In this document: positions 34,601 through 44,883 of the stretch, piece by piece
How the letters are laid out: every line of letters begins with the position of its first letter
Position numbering within the stretch: the first letter of the stretch is position 1
Translations under genes and position numbers: made by a program
Assembly: GCA_013365325.1 (NCBI GenBank)
Contig: JABVXV010000026.1
Span: 248,001-312,000, forward strand
DNA length: 64,000 nucleotides
Origin: Dipetalonema caudispina
Taxonomy: Eukaryota > Nematoda > Chromadorea > Rhabditida > Onchocercidae
Reading direction: 5' to 3'
The notes under the pieces: model-generated
What the model saw: only the letters and a program-made list of their open reading frames with translations
Databases searched by the model: none
What the model was told of the DNA's origin: nothing

Positions 34601-36929
34601 GTAAGCGATGGACATGTGATATTATAATTAAGGCTCCAAAGATGTAATATGCAGATAAATTTCACATGACCCATAGTTAAGTTCTAGAAAACTATTTGTA
34701 CTGATGACAAGAACCCGATTCCTGAGGTTGCTTCACGTTTGTTTTCAAGAATCATCTTATCAGTTTCGAGATTTCATAGATATTCTAGCTGTGGGATTTC
34801 GAGTCTTAGATTCAAGATATCTGGTTGACTTGACAAGCGACTTTTTAAGTCATAATACCAGCAATTACCATTTTGAGGAGTCAAAGGAGATTAGTCGAAC
34901 AGAATGTGCTGATGACATTTGCACGACAGAGTCTGGAAAAAAAGAAACGAAAGACCAAGTTGCAACTGATACCAGTTCAAAAATTTTATCCTCAACCGCT
35001 TCAACGAAATTTCCTTCACGCCTTCTGCTGGAAGAACCTAAAAAGGATCATCGGGAGAGAGTAGAATCACTGGAAGAGGATAAATCAGAAAAGCCAAAAG
35101 CAGAGCAAGAATTCAGAAAACTATCAATCTTATTGTCGAAAACTCTAGCGGAAACAGACTTAGAATCCGATTCAAACCTAGGCATGAAATCGTCGGTACT
35201 ACAGAGTGAAAAAAAGCATGCATATATACCACTCACTTCACTATCCGTGCCACCAAAAGAACCTGTAACAACGCCAGAAATGCAACAACCATCTGTGATA
35301 CCATTGCCACCAAAAGAATCGATCGCAATATCAAAAATCAAAATGCCATCAAAAGAACCCATCACAATACCAGAAAAGCAACCATCACCGCCATCGCCAC
35401 CAAAAGATGTAATACCACCGCCACCAAAAGAATCGACCAAAATATCAGAAATCAAAATGCCATTGAAAGAACCCATCACAATGCCAGAAAAGCAACCATC
35501 ACCGCCATCCCCACCAGAAGAATCTATCACAACGTCAAAAATTCAACAACCATCTGTAGTATCACCGCCACCAAAAGAATCGATCACAATACAATTAAAA
35601 GAACCCATCACAATACCAGAAAAGCAACCATCACCACCATCGCCACCAGAAGAATCTGTCACAGCGTCAAAAATTCAACAACCATCTGTAATATCACCGC
35701 CACCAAAAGAATCGATCACAATACCATTGAAAGAACCCACCACAATACCAGAAAAGCAACCATCACCGCCATCGCCACCAAAAGATGTAATACCACCGCC
35801 ACCAAAAGAATCGACCACAATATCAGAAATCAAAATGCCATTGAAAGAACCCATCACAATACCAGAAAAGCAACCATCACCGCCATCTCCACCAGAAGAA
35901 TTTGTCACAACGTCAAAAATTCAACAACCATCTGTAGTATCACCGCCACCAAAAGAATCGATCACAATACAATTAAAAGAACCCATCACAATACCAGAAA
36001 AACAACCATCACCACCATCGCCACCAGAAGAATCTGTCACAGCGTCAAAAATTCAACAACCATCTGTAATATCACCGCCACCAAAAGAATCGATCACAAC
36101 ACAATTAAAAGAACCCATCACAATACCAGAAAAGCAACCATCACCGCCATCGCCACCAAAAGATATAATACCACCGCCACCAATAGAATCGACCACAATA
36201 TCAGAAATCAAAATGCCATTAAAAGAACCCATCAGAATACCAGAAAAGCAATCCTCTGTGATATCACCGCCATTAAAAGATCTCATCACGATGCCGGAAA
36301 TCAAAATCCTCACTCAACCATCGATGTTACCTAAATCTCCTCCAAAGTCAGAAGCTGAATTGTCAATCTCACCAACGCTGCTACCAACAGAATCCATCAA
36401 GAAATTAGAAACCGAAGTTTTGGTTACATCATCTCGGCCAACAACGGTATCCGTTTCATCAAAACAGAAAATTGAAGTCGCGAGCAAACCCCCAGCATCC
36501 GAATTGAGAAAATTAGCTGAAGATACGGAGTTGTCGAAATCAACAATCGAAATGTTACCCATACTGCCGTCATCGATAAATGAAGAGTCGAAACCAACAG
36601 TAAAGTTTACAAAAGTAACACGCAGTCCAGTGGGATCACCAAATGAATCAAAATCAGGTAATCTCATAGAAAAGGATTTATCGTCACCAAAAATCCGTCC
36701 TAAGAAGGAAATGGACGTTGCTCCGAAGGATAAAACTCAGAAGGAAACAGTTATGCCATTGGAAGGAGCAAATCTGGGTGCCGAAAAGGATTGGGAAATG
36801 GCTAGCACCACAGAAGATGAGTCTGAATCGTCGAATGATAAGACTCAAGATTCTCGAAAGGAAAAGAAGGAATCGGATGACGATAAAGAATCGAAAAATT
36901 CAGTAGCCGGAGTGTCCCGTAAAGTTTAA
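31692..36929 (+). CDS. Lys/Glu/Pro-rich disordered protein with internal repeats
   Basis: Exons with matching phase are 31692-31728 with 32558-32599, and about 33694-33844, 34158-34205, 34442-34572 and 34878-36929. An exon from about 32929 encodes METHIONINE-rich copies of MMLKPDVS, but its phase with 32599 is unresolved, and the 5' end is missing. The last exon (2052 nt, 683 codons) was taken from a GAG acceptor at 34877; the open frame runs further upstream but that part is not protein-like. The product is almost entirely low complexity. A Lys-rich segment (KKAKKKRKAEKIKEKKRKG) comes first, then Glu/Lys-rich stretches, then a repeat domain of LKEPITIPEKQPSPPSPP units, and an acidic Ser/Asp/Lys tail. 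No signal peptide or membrane span is visible in the exons found. The composition recalls PEVK-type or scaffold proteins, but no family is recognised and no function is claimed. Confidence 0.65.
35403..36280 (+). repeat. 378-bp higher-order coding repeat (ABC-ABC-A)
   Basis: The unit start AAAGATGTAATACCACC recurs at 35403, 35781 and, slightly changed, 36159, a spacing of exactly 378 bp each time. Each 378-bp unit holds three related monomers of 38, 44 and 44 codons that all end in EKQPSPPSPP. The third copy stops after its first monomer and then degenerates. Because every length is a multiple of three, the reading frame is kept. Confidence 0.92.
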
Positions 36930-36953
36930 GAGGTTGTTTTTCTTGATAAAAAG

Positions 36954-37152
36954 CTGTTATAAAGCAATTCATTATCAGAGTTCTTTGATCATTTATTATT
37001 ACGGAAAAAAGAGAAGGAGGAGGAATATTGTTTATGAATCAAAATGAAGCCCAAGAAATATTAAGAATCAAACTAAATGAATTTGAAAATGTAAAATTAT
37101 TTCGCTATTTTTTGTTATAAAGCAATTCATTATCATAGTTCTTTGATCATTT
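36954..37152. repeat. Direct repeat flanking the 3' end of the proline-rich gene
   Basis: A sequence of about 40 bp beginning GTTATAAAGCAATTCATTAT occurs at about 36956-36994 and again at 37114-37152 with one mismatch in the shared core. The second copy runs directly into the foldback element. Confidence 0.75.
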
Positions 37153-37247
37153 TGAAAATTTCCGCATCAGAAAAACCTCCTTTATTACGAAATAATTTTA
37201 CATTATTTCGTAACAATGGAGGTTTCTCTGATATGGAAATTTTCAAA
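37151..37247. repeat. Foldback element, about 45-bp arms and a very short loop
   Basis: The left arm (37151-37196) and right arm (37203-37247) are inverted copies with about five mismatches, separated by roughly six bases. The transcript could form a long hairpin. It may be a miniature inverted-repeat element or a small-RNA precursor. Confidence 0.75.
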
Positions 37248-37344
37248 AAAACGGGAAAGAAAGAGAAAAAGTGATTGTGCAAAGATTTTAATAATCATAG
37301 GTTTGAAACTTGAAAGCGGTGATTATGGAATAAAGAGGGTTTTA

Positions 37345-37512
37345 TTAAATGTTCAAATAATGATATTTAGCACGCATACCACAGCTACTTTTTAATGTAT
37401 ATCCCTGAATTCTGGAATGATTCTGACGACTTCTGCTTTCATCAAAAATGCTTCTTTCAGATGGAGAAAGAGTGAAATAGGCGAAAACCCCGATAATAAC
37501 CAATCCAATCAT
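37345..37512 (-). CDS. Mini membrane protein, 55 residues
   Basis: From ATG 37512 the frame encodes MIGLVIIGVFAYFTLSPSER, a single hydrophobic segment with no cleavage-like site, then a Ser/Arg-rich hydrophilic tail with one cysteine. The TAA is embedded in the poly(A) signal: AATAAA lies at 37341-37346 on the same strand. That overlap supports a true 3' end. A codon-compatible TTG four codons upstream is a less likely start, and a 5' exon is possible because an AG lies just before the ATG. Predicted type II or tail-in-lumen single-pass protein. Function unknown. Confidence 0.45.
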   Translation of the reverse strand: MIGLVIIGVFAYFTLSPSERSIFDESRSRQNHSRIQGYTLKSSCGMRAKYHYLNI

Positions 37513-37856
37513 TATTCTAGTATTCAAATCGTCAAAAAAGGAAAAAAAAAACCTTAAATTGTATTTTCATTTCAGTGCTTATATGTATACAATTAAATGT
37601 TGAAATGAAGCATAAATTTAGCGATGTGAAAAAAATAGCAGATTCATACGGAATGTGCTTGGAGAAACAAGCATGCAAGTTAACGTTGTTCATAAAATTA
37701 ACTAAATTCTTTGTTTAGAATAATTAATTTTGAGTAACTGTCTTCTCATCTCAACAAAGACGATTTTTCAACAAAAAAAAAAGGAGAATTTATTGCAATT
37801 AAATAAAAATTGTGCTACTTTACTGCTATCTTTAAAATAAATAACAATCAGAAATA
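37513..37856. other. Spacer between two minus-strand genes
   Basis: AT-rich. It probably holds the 3' UTR of the BTB gene (a minus-strand AATAAA lies at about 37787) and the start region of the mini membrane protein. Nothing else is seen. Confidence 0.5.
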
Positions 37857-40800
37857 TTAGGTGTCTGTAACATTCATTTCTTCCACAGAACCAAATGCTT
37901 CCGCTGATTTCATACCTTGAAAGGTTAGCAAATTAGGATCGTTCTCGTATGTATTCGGCTTTGAGCCACCACTATTTAACGATATTGTTCTTTCCATATT
38001 TGTAGTTGGTACGCTGTGAAGGCAAATGTAAATGTCAGAAATTTAAAACAACTTTTGTGACGTTGTATGTTGAAAGATGACAGTATTAATTGACTTCAAA
38101 ATATACCTGTTTTGGAATAAATTCAAGTCATTTATTTGATTTTCTGTTTGCACTAAAAAAGAAGAAACTTTCAACACGTGAGCATACTTCGCTAAGCGGT
38201 GATCATTCAATGCCCATCCAGAATATTGACGGTCCAGAATTTGTTGTTGAAGCTCATCCGGTAATTCATCAAATCTTTCTAATACGACCATTTCGCCAAC
38301 TTTTCTTTTAAAACTATAATAATTAATTTTTCATTGGATTGAAATTTAGTAAAAAAGTTCGATAAGTTTAAAGTGCTTACCTTCCTTCCATACGTAAGAG
38401 ATTTGAATTTAATAAATTTAAATGATGATATCTGTTTGCAAGTTCGAAATGTTCAAGCATTGTTGTTGGTGATAATGTTGGTTCCAACGCCAGCATCTTC
38501 AAGAAAGTACGCAATAAATAAATAAATTTAAAGTGAATTTGCAATTGATTCCTATAAATTAATCTAACTTAAGTTGACTTATCTGACTGAATTCCAACAT
38601 TATATATAATGAGTTCACTTCAATATTTTCAAATAAATGTCCAGTCTATTATACAAAATTCTAGCTAAACTTAAAATATATAGGCTAAAAAGTATCTTGA
38701 AGGTATTGTATATTTTTTCAATGCAAATAATTCCTTGGCAAGTAAGTCCTTGACTAAGAAGTACAAATTTTTTTCTAGCAGTGTCAGTTAATAGAAAAGT
38801 TATTATGTACTGGGAAAATTGAAGAAAGAATAACTTCACATAAACTATTCACTAATCGCTTCATTCCATGCTCCTCTGCCAATAATATCATCGGTCTAAT
38901 ATAGGGTCCTGGTACGACCGTTTGACTAGGATACATATGTTGCAGCATTTTAAGGATCAGATCTATTATGGTAATACCTGCATTTGCGCAGGATGCGGCT
39001 AATTTTGACGTTATTCTTAGAAAATATCCACCTATAATATTTATTAAAACAAAGGATTTATATAAGATTTGAATAAAATTTTAACTAACTTTCTAATTAA
39101 AATAAAATTTTCTTGTAACTATGAGATCTTAAAATTTACAAATAATTAGTTTTGAAATCTTCCAAAGTAAAAATAATAATTTATATGGTAAACAAATAAC
39201 AATTTGCCTTGTAAATTTTCCAAAATATTAATATTATATAATGATAATATTCCTTTATTCACATAAAATGTTTGGCCTGGTACCAACAATGGTACAGTAT
39301 ACGGATGTTGTGGTATATGAAAGTTAAATTGTGAATGTGATGAATAAGGATTGATACCCAAGCGATACTGGCGAGCCTATAATTTATCAATTTTTGTAAA
39401 GTTTTCTCTCATTTAAATAAAATGAAAACTGAAATTTAAACATTTAGATGTTTTTTAAAGATACTTTAATTATTGCTGGACAAATAATACGGTGATAAAT
39501 TTCGATACCAAGAGATTTTGGTTCAAATCCTTGTTCTATCAAATCTCTCCATATGCCTATAAATTATATATTTTATAATTTTCAGATTTCGATATTTGAA
39601 TTTCAATTTCTTTTGTATTTTAATAATTTATTTTAGCAAAAAACAGTGTCCATTGATTTGGTATACAAAAATTCAACAAGCAGTTAGAAACATTTACTGT
39701 TCATTGACCTCGCTGTTCGGCATCATAAACTAATTCGATAAGTGTATGATCTAATTCCAACTGAATAGCTAATTGAAATTTGGAAATTAAATCCATCTTA
39801 AATGTAACAGAAAAAAGTTTGCATTGTTGAATAAGCAACAAATATTGTTTCAAATATCAGTCATTTAATTAAAAAGACGAATATACACTAGATTAGCACA
39901 ACAAGATTGGAAACGTGGTAAGCTAGTAGGAAACACATTACAGTGGATAATCCGGAAATCCGGACATATCAGTTATGATGCTAACAACATGTCTATTCCT
40001 TTCTGTATTTATGTAGAAGCATCTGACATATTTGCAAGCAAATTACGAGACAGATGGCTTATTTCATTTGAATAGAGTATATAAATCATTTTGGCTAATT
40101 ACGCTATGCAATATAAAATGAGTAATATTAGATTAACAAGCTAACATCAAGATTAGATATAAATTTGGTTATTCTAGCTAGGACTACATCAGCTTTATAA
40201 CTTATTGCTGCTCGTGAAAGTGCGAAAAGATTTGCAGAGATTGGTCGACTAGTGCCATAAATTTGATAAAGTAGTTCCAAAAAATCATCACGACCAAAGA
40301 AACACATATCAATTATAGCATTGGGCGCAGCATCGTGGAGCATTGATGCTATAAAAAACATATTTTAATTCTGTTTTTTAGTAATATCAAAATTATCTTT
40401 TTGGTGAAGAAAAGAAAGCAGTCAAAAATGTCAATTTTCAAGTGGAATAACTTTGTTTTAATATTGTTATTGCTGTAGTGAAAAGGGTGTCAAATTGATG
40501 TCCGATTTTAACAAATTGTAGATCGATTCAAGTCAATGATCAAAGTACAAATCTATCGAACTACTAATTCGTAATTTGCTTGATTATTAACTCCTATTTT
40601 ATATTACTACGATAGATTAAGGACTTTCAGTATATTTAAGAGAGACTTGGCCTTTAGTTTCGGAATACCCTTAATCATAGTAAGATAGGTAATTTTGTCG
40701 TCTTTTAATCTAATATTAGGTATCTTACCCATGTAACGAGAATGCACAGCTAGCAATGCTTTATCAACGTATAACTTTTCATTTTGTTCAAATAATAATA

Positions 40801-42425
40801 TAACATCACCACCACTTTGGAATGTCGGTAATTGTTCGTACAACTATATTGTATCAATTTTCATGCAGTTTTGAAGTAAATAATTTCAATTGAATTTATA
40901 TCAACCAGCTGACTGATCCTTTCTTTTAAATCGCTCTTACTTTTTAAAATTGAATTTCGTAAAGATAGAAATTAAAAATTACTGAATTCCAAAAATACAT
41001 TGCAGTTTAATTAACGAACTAATTAATTCAACCTTATTTATTGATCGCATTTCAAATTTAATTCGTTTCACTTTTGTATCCGTCACATTTAATGACAATG
41101 GCGGTATTCGATTACCAAATTCAACTAGCAATTTGTCCACTACACGTACTCCTTGGTGTTTTTCGGCTGTAAATGCAAAAGACAAAGAACATTTCAGAAA
41201 GACTTGAATTGAAAATTAAATTCCTCGATCTCATAAAGAAAATTTACCGTAACATTGAAAAGCAATTGAGTTGTTAGTTAAACAAAGCAATTATTAGCTG
41301 CATGTGTGATATGTGTTCTTTGACTAATCCTAAATCATAATCATTTCCGGTAATACGTAACACATACCTACGTATTATTATGCAAGTCCAATGAGCTGAC
41401 GTTCAGTTACATGTTAAAAAAAATTGTTAGCGGGAAAAACCTACCAGTTCCTGTTTTAATCCGAAGTTGTGTCGTATATTTCCATTCCGAAAGTTCGTAT
41501 TGCGCACGGCCATATAGCAGCACCATTACATTACCCATCTACAAAGTTAATTTTTAAATTAATCAAATGTTAAATCAGTAAAGGTAAGGAGAAAACTGAT
41601 AGGATTTTTCCTGAAAGTGAACAATAAGCGAAGACAAGCAAAAAGTACTTTTTCCTGTATTATAAAATCTCTCAATTATCTATTCAAAAGTTAATAGCAA
41701 AGTAATGCTATTTTCTTGGAAATAATATCCGAAAATTAGAAAATTTTCTTGCTTTTATTTTCAACTTTATAAAACATAGTTTATTGAATTAATCAGCAGT
41801 AGAATGCCGTCTTATATCGATGTCAGGAAAAAGATCAATGTGTACGTTTCCTGAAACTATTCTTCTTCTAACAAATTCCTTCACTAACGAGCATTAATAT
41901 TTCAGGCTGATTTTCTCTTTTAATTATCTAAATGTCATATGTAACCTTATCAAGGTTAGGATGTACAATGAAATCGATATTTTCGGTTGGAAATTTAACC
42001 GCAAACGGTAATGATTCAATAAATTGCCCACGGATACGATGATTATCCATTACTACCGAAAATTGCAACTCTCGAATAGTTGACCGGCTTGGATGGCAGA
42101 TATACGGTGCATTTTTGTTTGGCTAGAATAAATTATACGTTGAAGTTAAAATAAAAATTAAATTTCATTTAAAGATTTTGAGATGATTTGAAACATTGAG
42201 AACTAATTAGCTAATATATGTAGAGTATCAATTTAATCAATGTGTTCATAATTGTTACAAAATAGCAAGTTTATGATAATGGAGTAGTTAACTTACTAAA
42301 CAATGCTAAGAAATAAGCATTCAAACTGTTACTAGTCTTAATAAGCGGATAAATTAAGCTGAATAATTTAATGCTCTTTTGGTTACCTTCTTGCATATGG
42401 TACAATTACAGTGGTTTCCGGTAAA
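37857..42425 (-). CDS. BTB/POZ-domain protein
   Basis: Exons: 42425-42387, 42122-41946, 41538-41445, 41166-41033, 40843-40729, 40348-40146, 39796-39709, 39556-39465, 39376-39208, 39031-38853, 38496-38381, 38304-38107 and 38013-37857. The sum is 1761 nt (586 codons plus stop), in frame throughout if exon 9 ends at a GC donor (CAAG/GCAAAT at 39208). The BTB fold is in exons 5-6: GGDVILLFEQNEKLYVDKAL, LAVHSRYM, DDFLELLYQIYGT and a closing helix. The upstream region may be a degenerate MATH-like domain but I cannot show it. The most N-terminal exon has HCNCTICKK. The start codon is not found; an exon near 42924 with a signal-peptide-like sequence is phase-compatible but biologically odd for a BTB protein. 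Many BTB proteins are Cullin-3 adaptors. Partner and substrate are unknown. Confidence 0.72.
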
Positions 42426-44882
42426 CTGTTATGTTATCATTAGGAGACGATAATACTGCTAATAATACTTTAATTAAAATAACTTAAACTTAGCAGAAGC
42501 AGGAATTTATCATCTAGTTTCCTGATTAATTGATCGGCATGAATCTTTTGAAAGCCCGATCAATTATTCTAAATCTTTTGTGATTCTTCCACGGCTTTGC
42601 TTCCTTGCTTAACGCATTACAAAGAAAAGTGAAAAGAATTTTTACCTCTCAGAATCAAAAAAAAAAAAAAAAAACTATTTCATCAGATTTTTACTGCAAG
42701 AGTAGTAAAAACTTGCTAATTAAGTTTCTCAGATTGTTATAGCCAGCAGAATTTAGGTTTAGATATCTCACTAAAACTAAAATGCACACAGTGACCTTCT
42801 GAGAAACGTTAATTTGTTGATTTATGGCATTCATTCCACTGATTTGCGAAGTATATATATAAAACAATAAAGTGAAAATAAATATGTTTATAAACTTATA
42901 CTTCAAATAATACCACCCAGTCATTTGCATATTAGGAAAGTAAATTTTGATATTTCGATGCACACTAAATATTTTGTTTAAATTCTTTTTATAACTTCTT
43001 GCTAGTTATGTTTTTTTTCTAAAAAACATAAGTTCATTTTTTTCTAAAACTTTCTTTTCTCATTAAACTAATAAAACATTATTTTTCTCTTTAAATTTCT
43101 GAAATTTCTTTTGTTATGCAATAATAATTTAAATAATATGAAATGATGGCAATGAAATAATCTAAGTGTAATATTTCTCTACCGAAATATCTGAATATAA
43201 ATAGTTATGCTATAAACAAATTTTATACTACAAATAGTATTTTAGGAAGTGAACAGTGGTTTTAAATTTAATTTCTATGAAGTGAATTTTCTTCTTCCCC
43301 TTTCCCATAATATTCAATTCGACCAACAACGTCTAGTCTTTCTGGACTCTACTATTTTAAAATATCCCATTAAATTACCATTGTCACTTTTATTTATTTG
43401 TGACACATATATTTTTCAATTCACTGTTCTTGAAGAATGCTGCATGTTAATTTTATTAGTCAAAAATACTGTATAATTCATGAATTTAACAATATCTAAG
43501 GACAAATAAGGAAGATATCAAGTAATTAACGGATAAATTATCATTATCAAAGTGTTTATAACTGTGTATATCAGATTTATTCATGGCAATATTTATTGTT
43601 AAAGGAATCAACGATAGTATCATTACGGCATTAATTGCTTTGTCTTCTATCAATCAGTTTTCAGTAGTCTTCGAATGTGTTTCAAATGAATCGAAGAATC
43701 AAATTTCGGAAATTTTTAAAATAAACCAAAAAATTTACCAATTGCTAACTTATATTTTTTAATAGCGAATATTATAACAACTTTTTTTAATAAAATTTCT
43801 AATCACCATATAGTTTTTTGAATTTTCACGAAGTCCCAACTAAGTTTAAACCAAATTCACATCCCAATTTTTGAAACCCAATTTTTTAAATTGAAAAATG
43901 CGAAAAAAACAACTGTTGCTACTTCTCATTGAAAAAGGATAATCCTCTCTCAAACACATTTATCATGAGGTTATTATAATTATTCAGCAGAATGAATAGA
44001 AAATTAATATAAGAATTTTTTCAATGTCCTTAAAGAAGATTTGTGAGAATTTAGCTGAACACTTTTATCTTTTTGGAAAAAATGTAGTTGAAAAAATTAA
44101 AATACGTATGAGTATCACCATTGTTAAATGCTTTTTTTCCATAAACTTTCCGCCATGTAGAAAATTCAATAGTACTTTCTGCTAAATAGTTTTGTTGAGA
44201 ATTGAAATGGAGTGTAATAGAATTATCTTTTAATTTATTTTTACATTAAATTTTAAATGAAATTTTAAATCAAGTTCACTATACTTCTCTAGTATAGGTT
44301 ACAGCTTATGAAAATAAACAATAAGTTGGATATAATCAGTTTAAAAGATGAAATCCGAATCACTCTTGGGAGTAATCCGTACCTTTTTCCATAACACTGA
44401 AAATAATTTCAGCTTCGGGATTTCGATTTTCAAACGATGCAATTCGAACGTAAACCACGTTTTTTCATTGTTGCAGATCGATTTGACGGTTATGGGTCAA
44501 ACGGAGTCTTCTGGAAGTTCTCGTACTGTATTCGGTGTTTGGGTGCTATATCCGCGTTTCTCGGGGATTCTCGATTGTATTCAGCTTTTAAGGAATTGGA
44601 TTGAGTTATATTCAACTGTACAGTATTTTCTGATAGCTAATATTACTCGTACATACAGGATTATTTTTTAGAGAAGTCTGCTTTTCTGGGGTTATGGGAA
44701 ATCCGCAGTATTTTCACCATATGCCAGGAAGTCAAATTTGTGGCGGAATTAGAGCTATATTAGTAAAGCTAGACTCATCATGTCAATCATTTAGCTGACC
44801 CAGTGGTTGAAGAACTCATAATAAAAATAGTATTTTCCCAATGCTTGATTCAACCATGTATTATATCAAACGACTTACAGGA
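42426..44882. other. Intergenic between divergent BTB and WDR3 genes
   Basis: AT-rich, with an A run near 42658-42673. On the minus strand near 42924-42790 an ATG opens a signal-peptide-like frame (YKFINIFIFTLLFYIYTS) that could be a first exon of the BTB gene or of another gene. + strand open frames at 43249-43476 and 44348-44671 lack splice support. Confidence 0.45.
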
Positions 44883-44883
44883 A
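44881..44883 (+). other. Trans-splice acceptor two bases before the WDR3 start
   Basis: The sequence ACTTACAG/GAATGGG places a 3' splice site two nucleotides upstream of the ATG that matches the conserved WDR3 N-terminus [10 protein letters not shown]. The frame stays open upstream, so without trans-splicing a longer start would be chosen by mistake. Confidence 0.6.

Noticed and set aside
34704..34877. Extension of the long proline-rich open frame to an ATG at 34704
   Set aside because: The first 58 codons are hydrophobic and unlike the rest. A phase-matched acceptor at 34877 joins the conserved charge pattern to the upstream exon, so this part is intron.
35048..35530. Long antisense open frames (35048-35530, 35675-35908, 36053-36313, 36314-36667), rich in Gly/Asp/Phe
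   Set aside because: They are the reverse strand of the proline/lysine-rich repeat. Codons such as CCA and CCG read as TGG/GGT/CGG, so stops are rare by composition, and the frames follow the repeat period. No splice signals or starts support them.
44348..44671. 107-codon + strand open frame upstream of WDR3
   Set aside because: No acceptor or donor links it to a neighbour, its composition is mixed, and WDR3 starts cleanly at a trans-splice site downstream.
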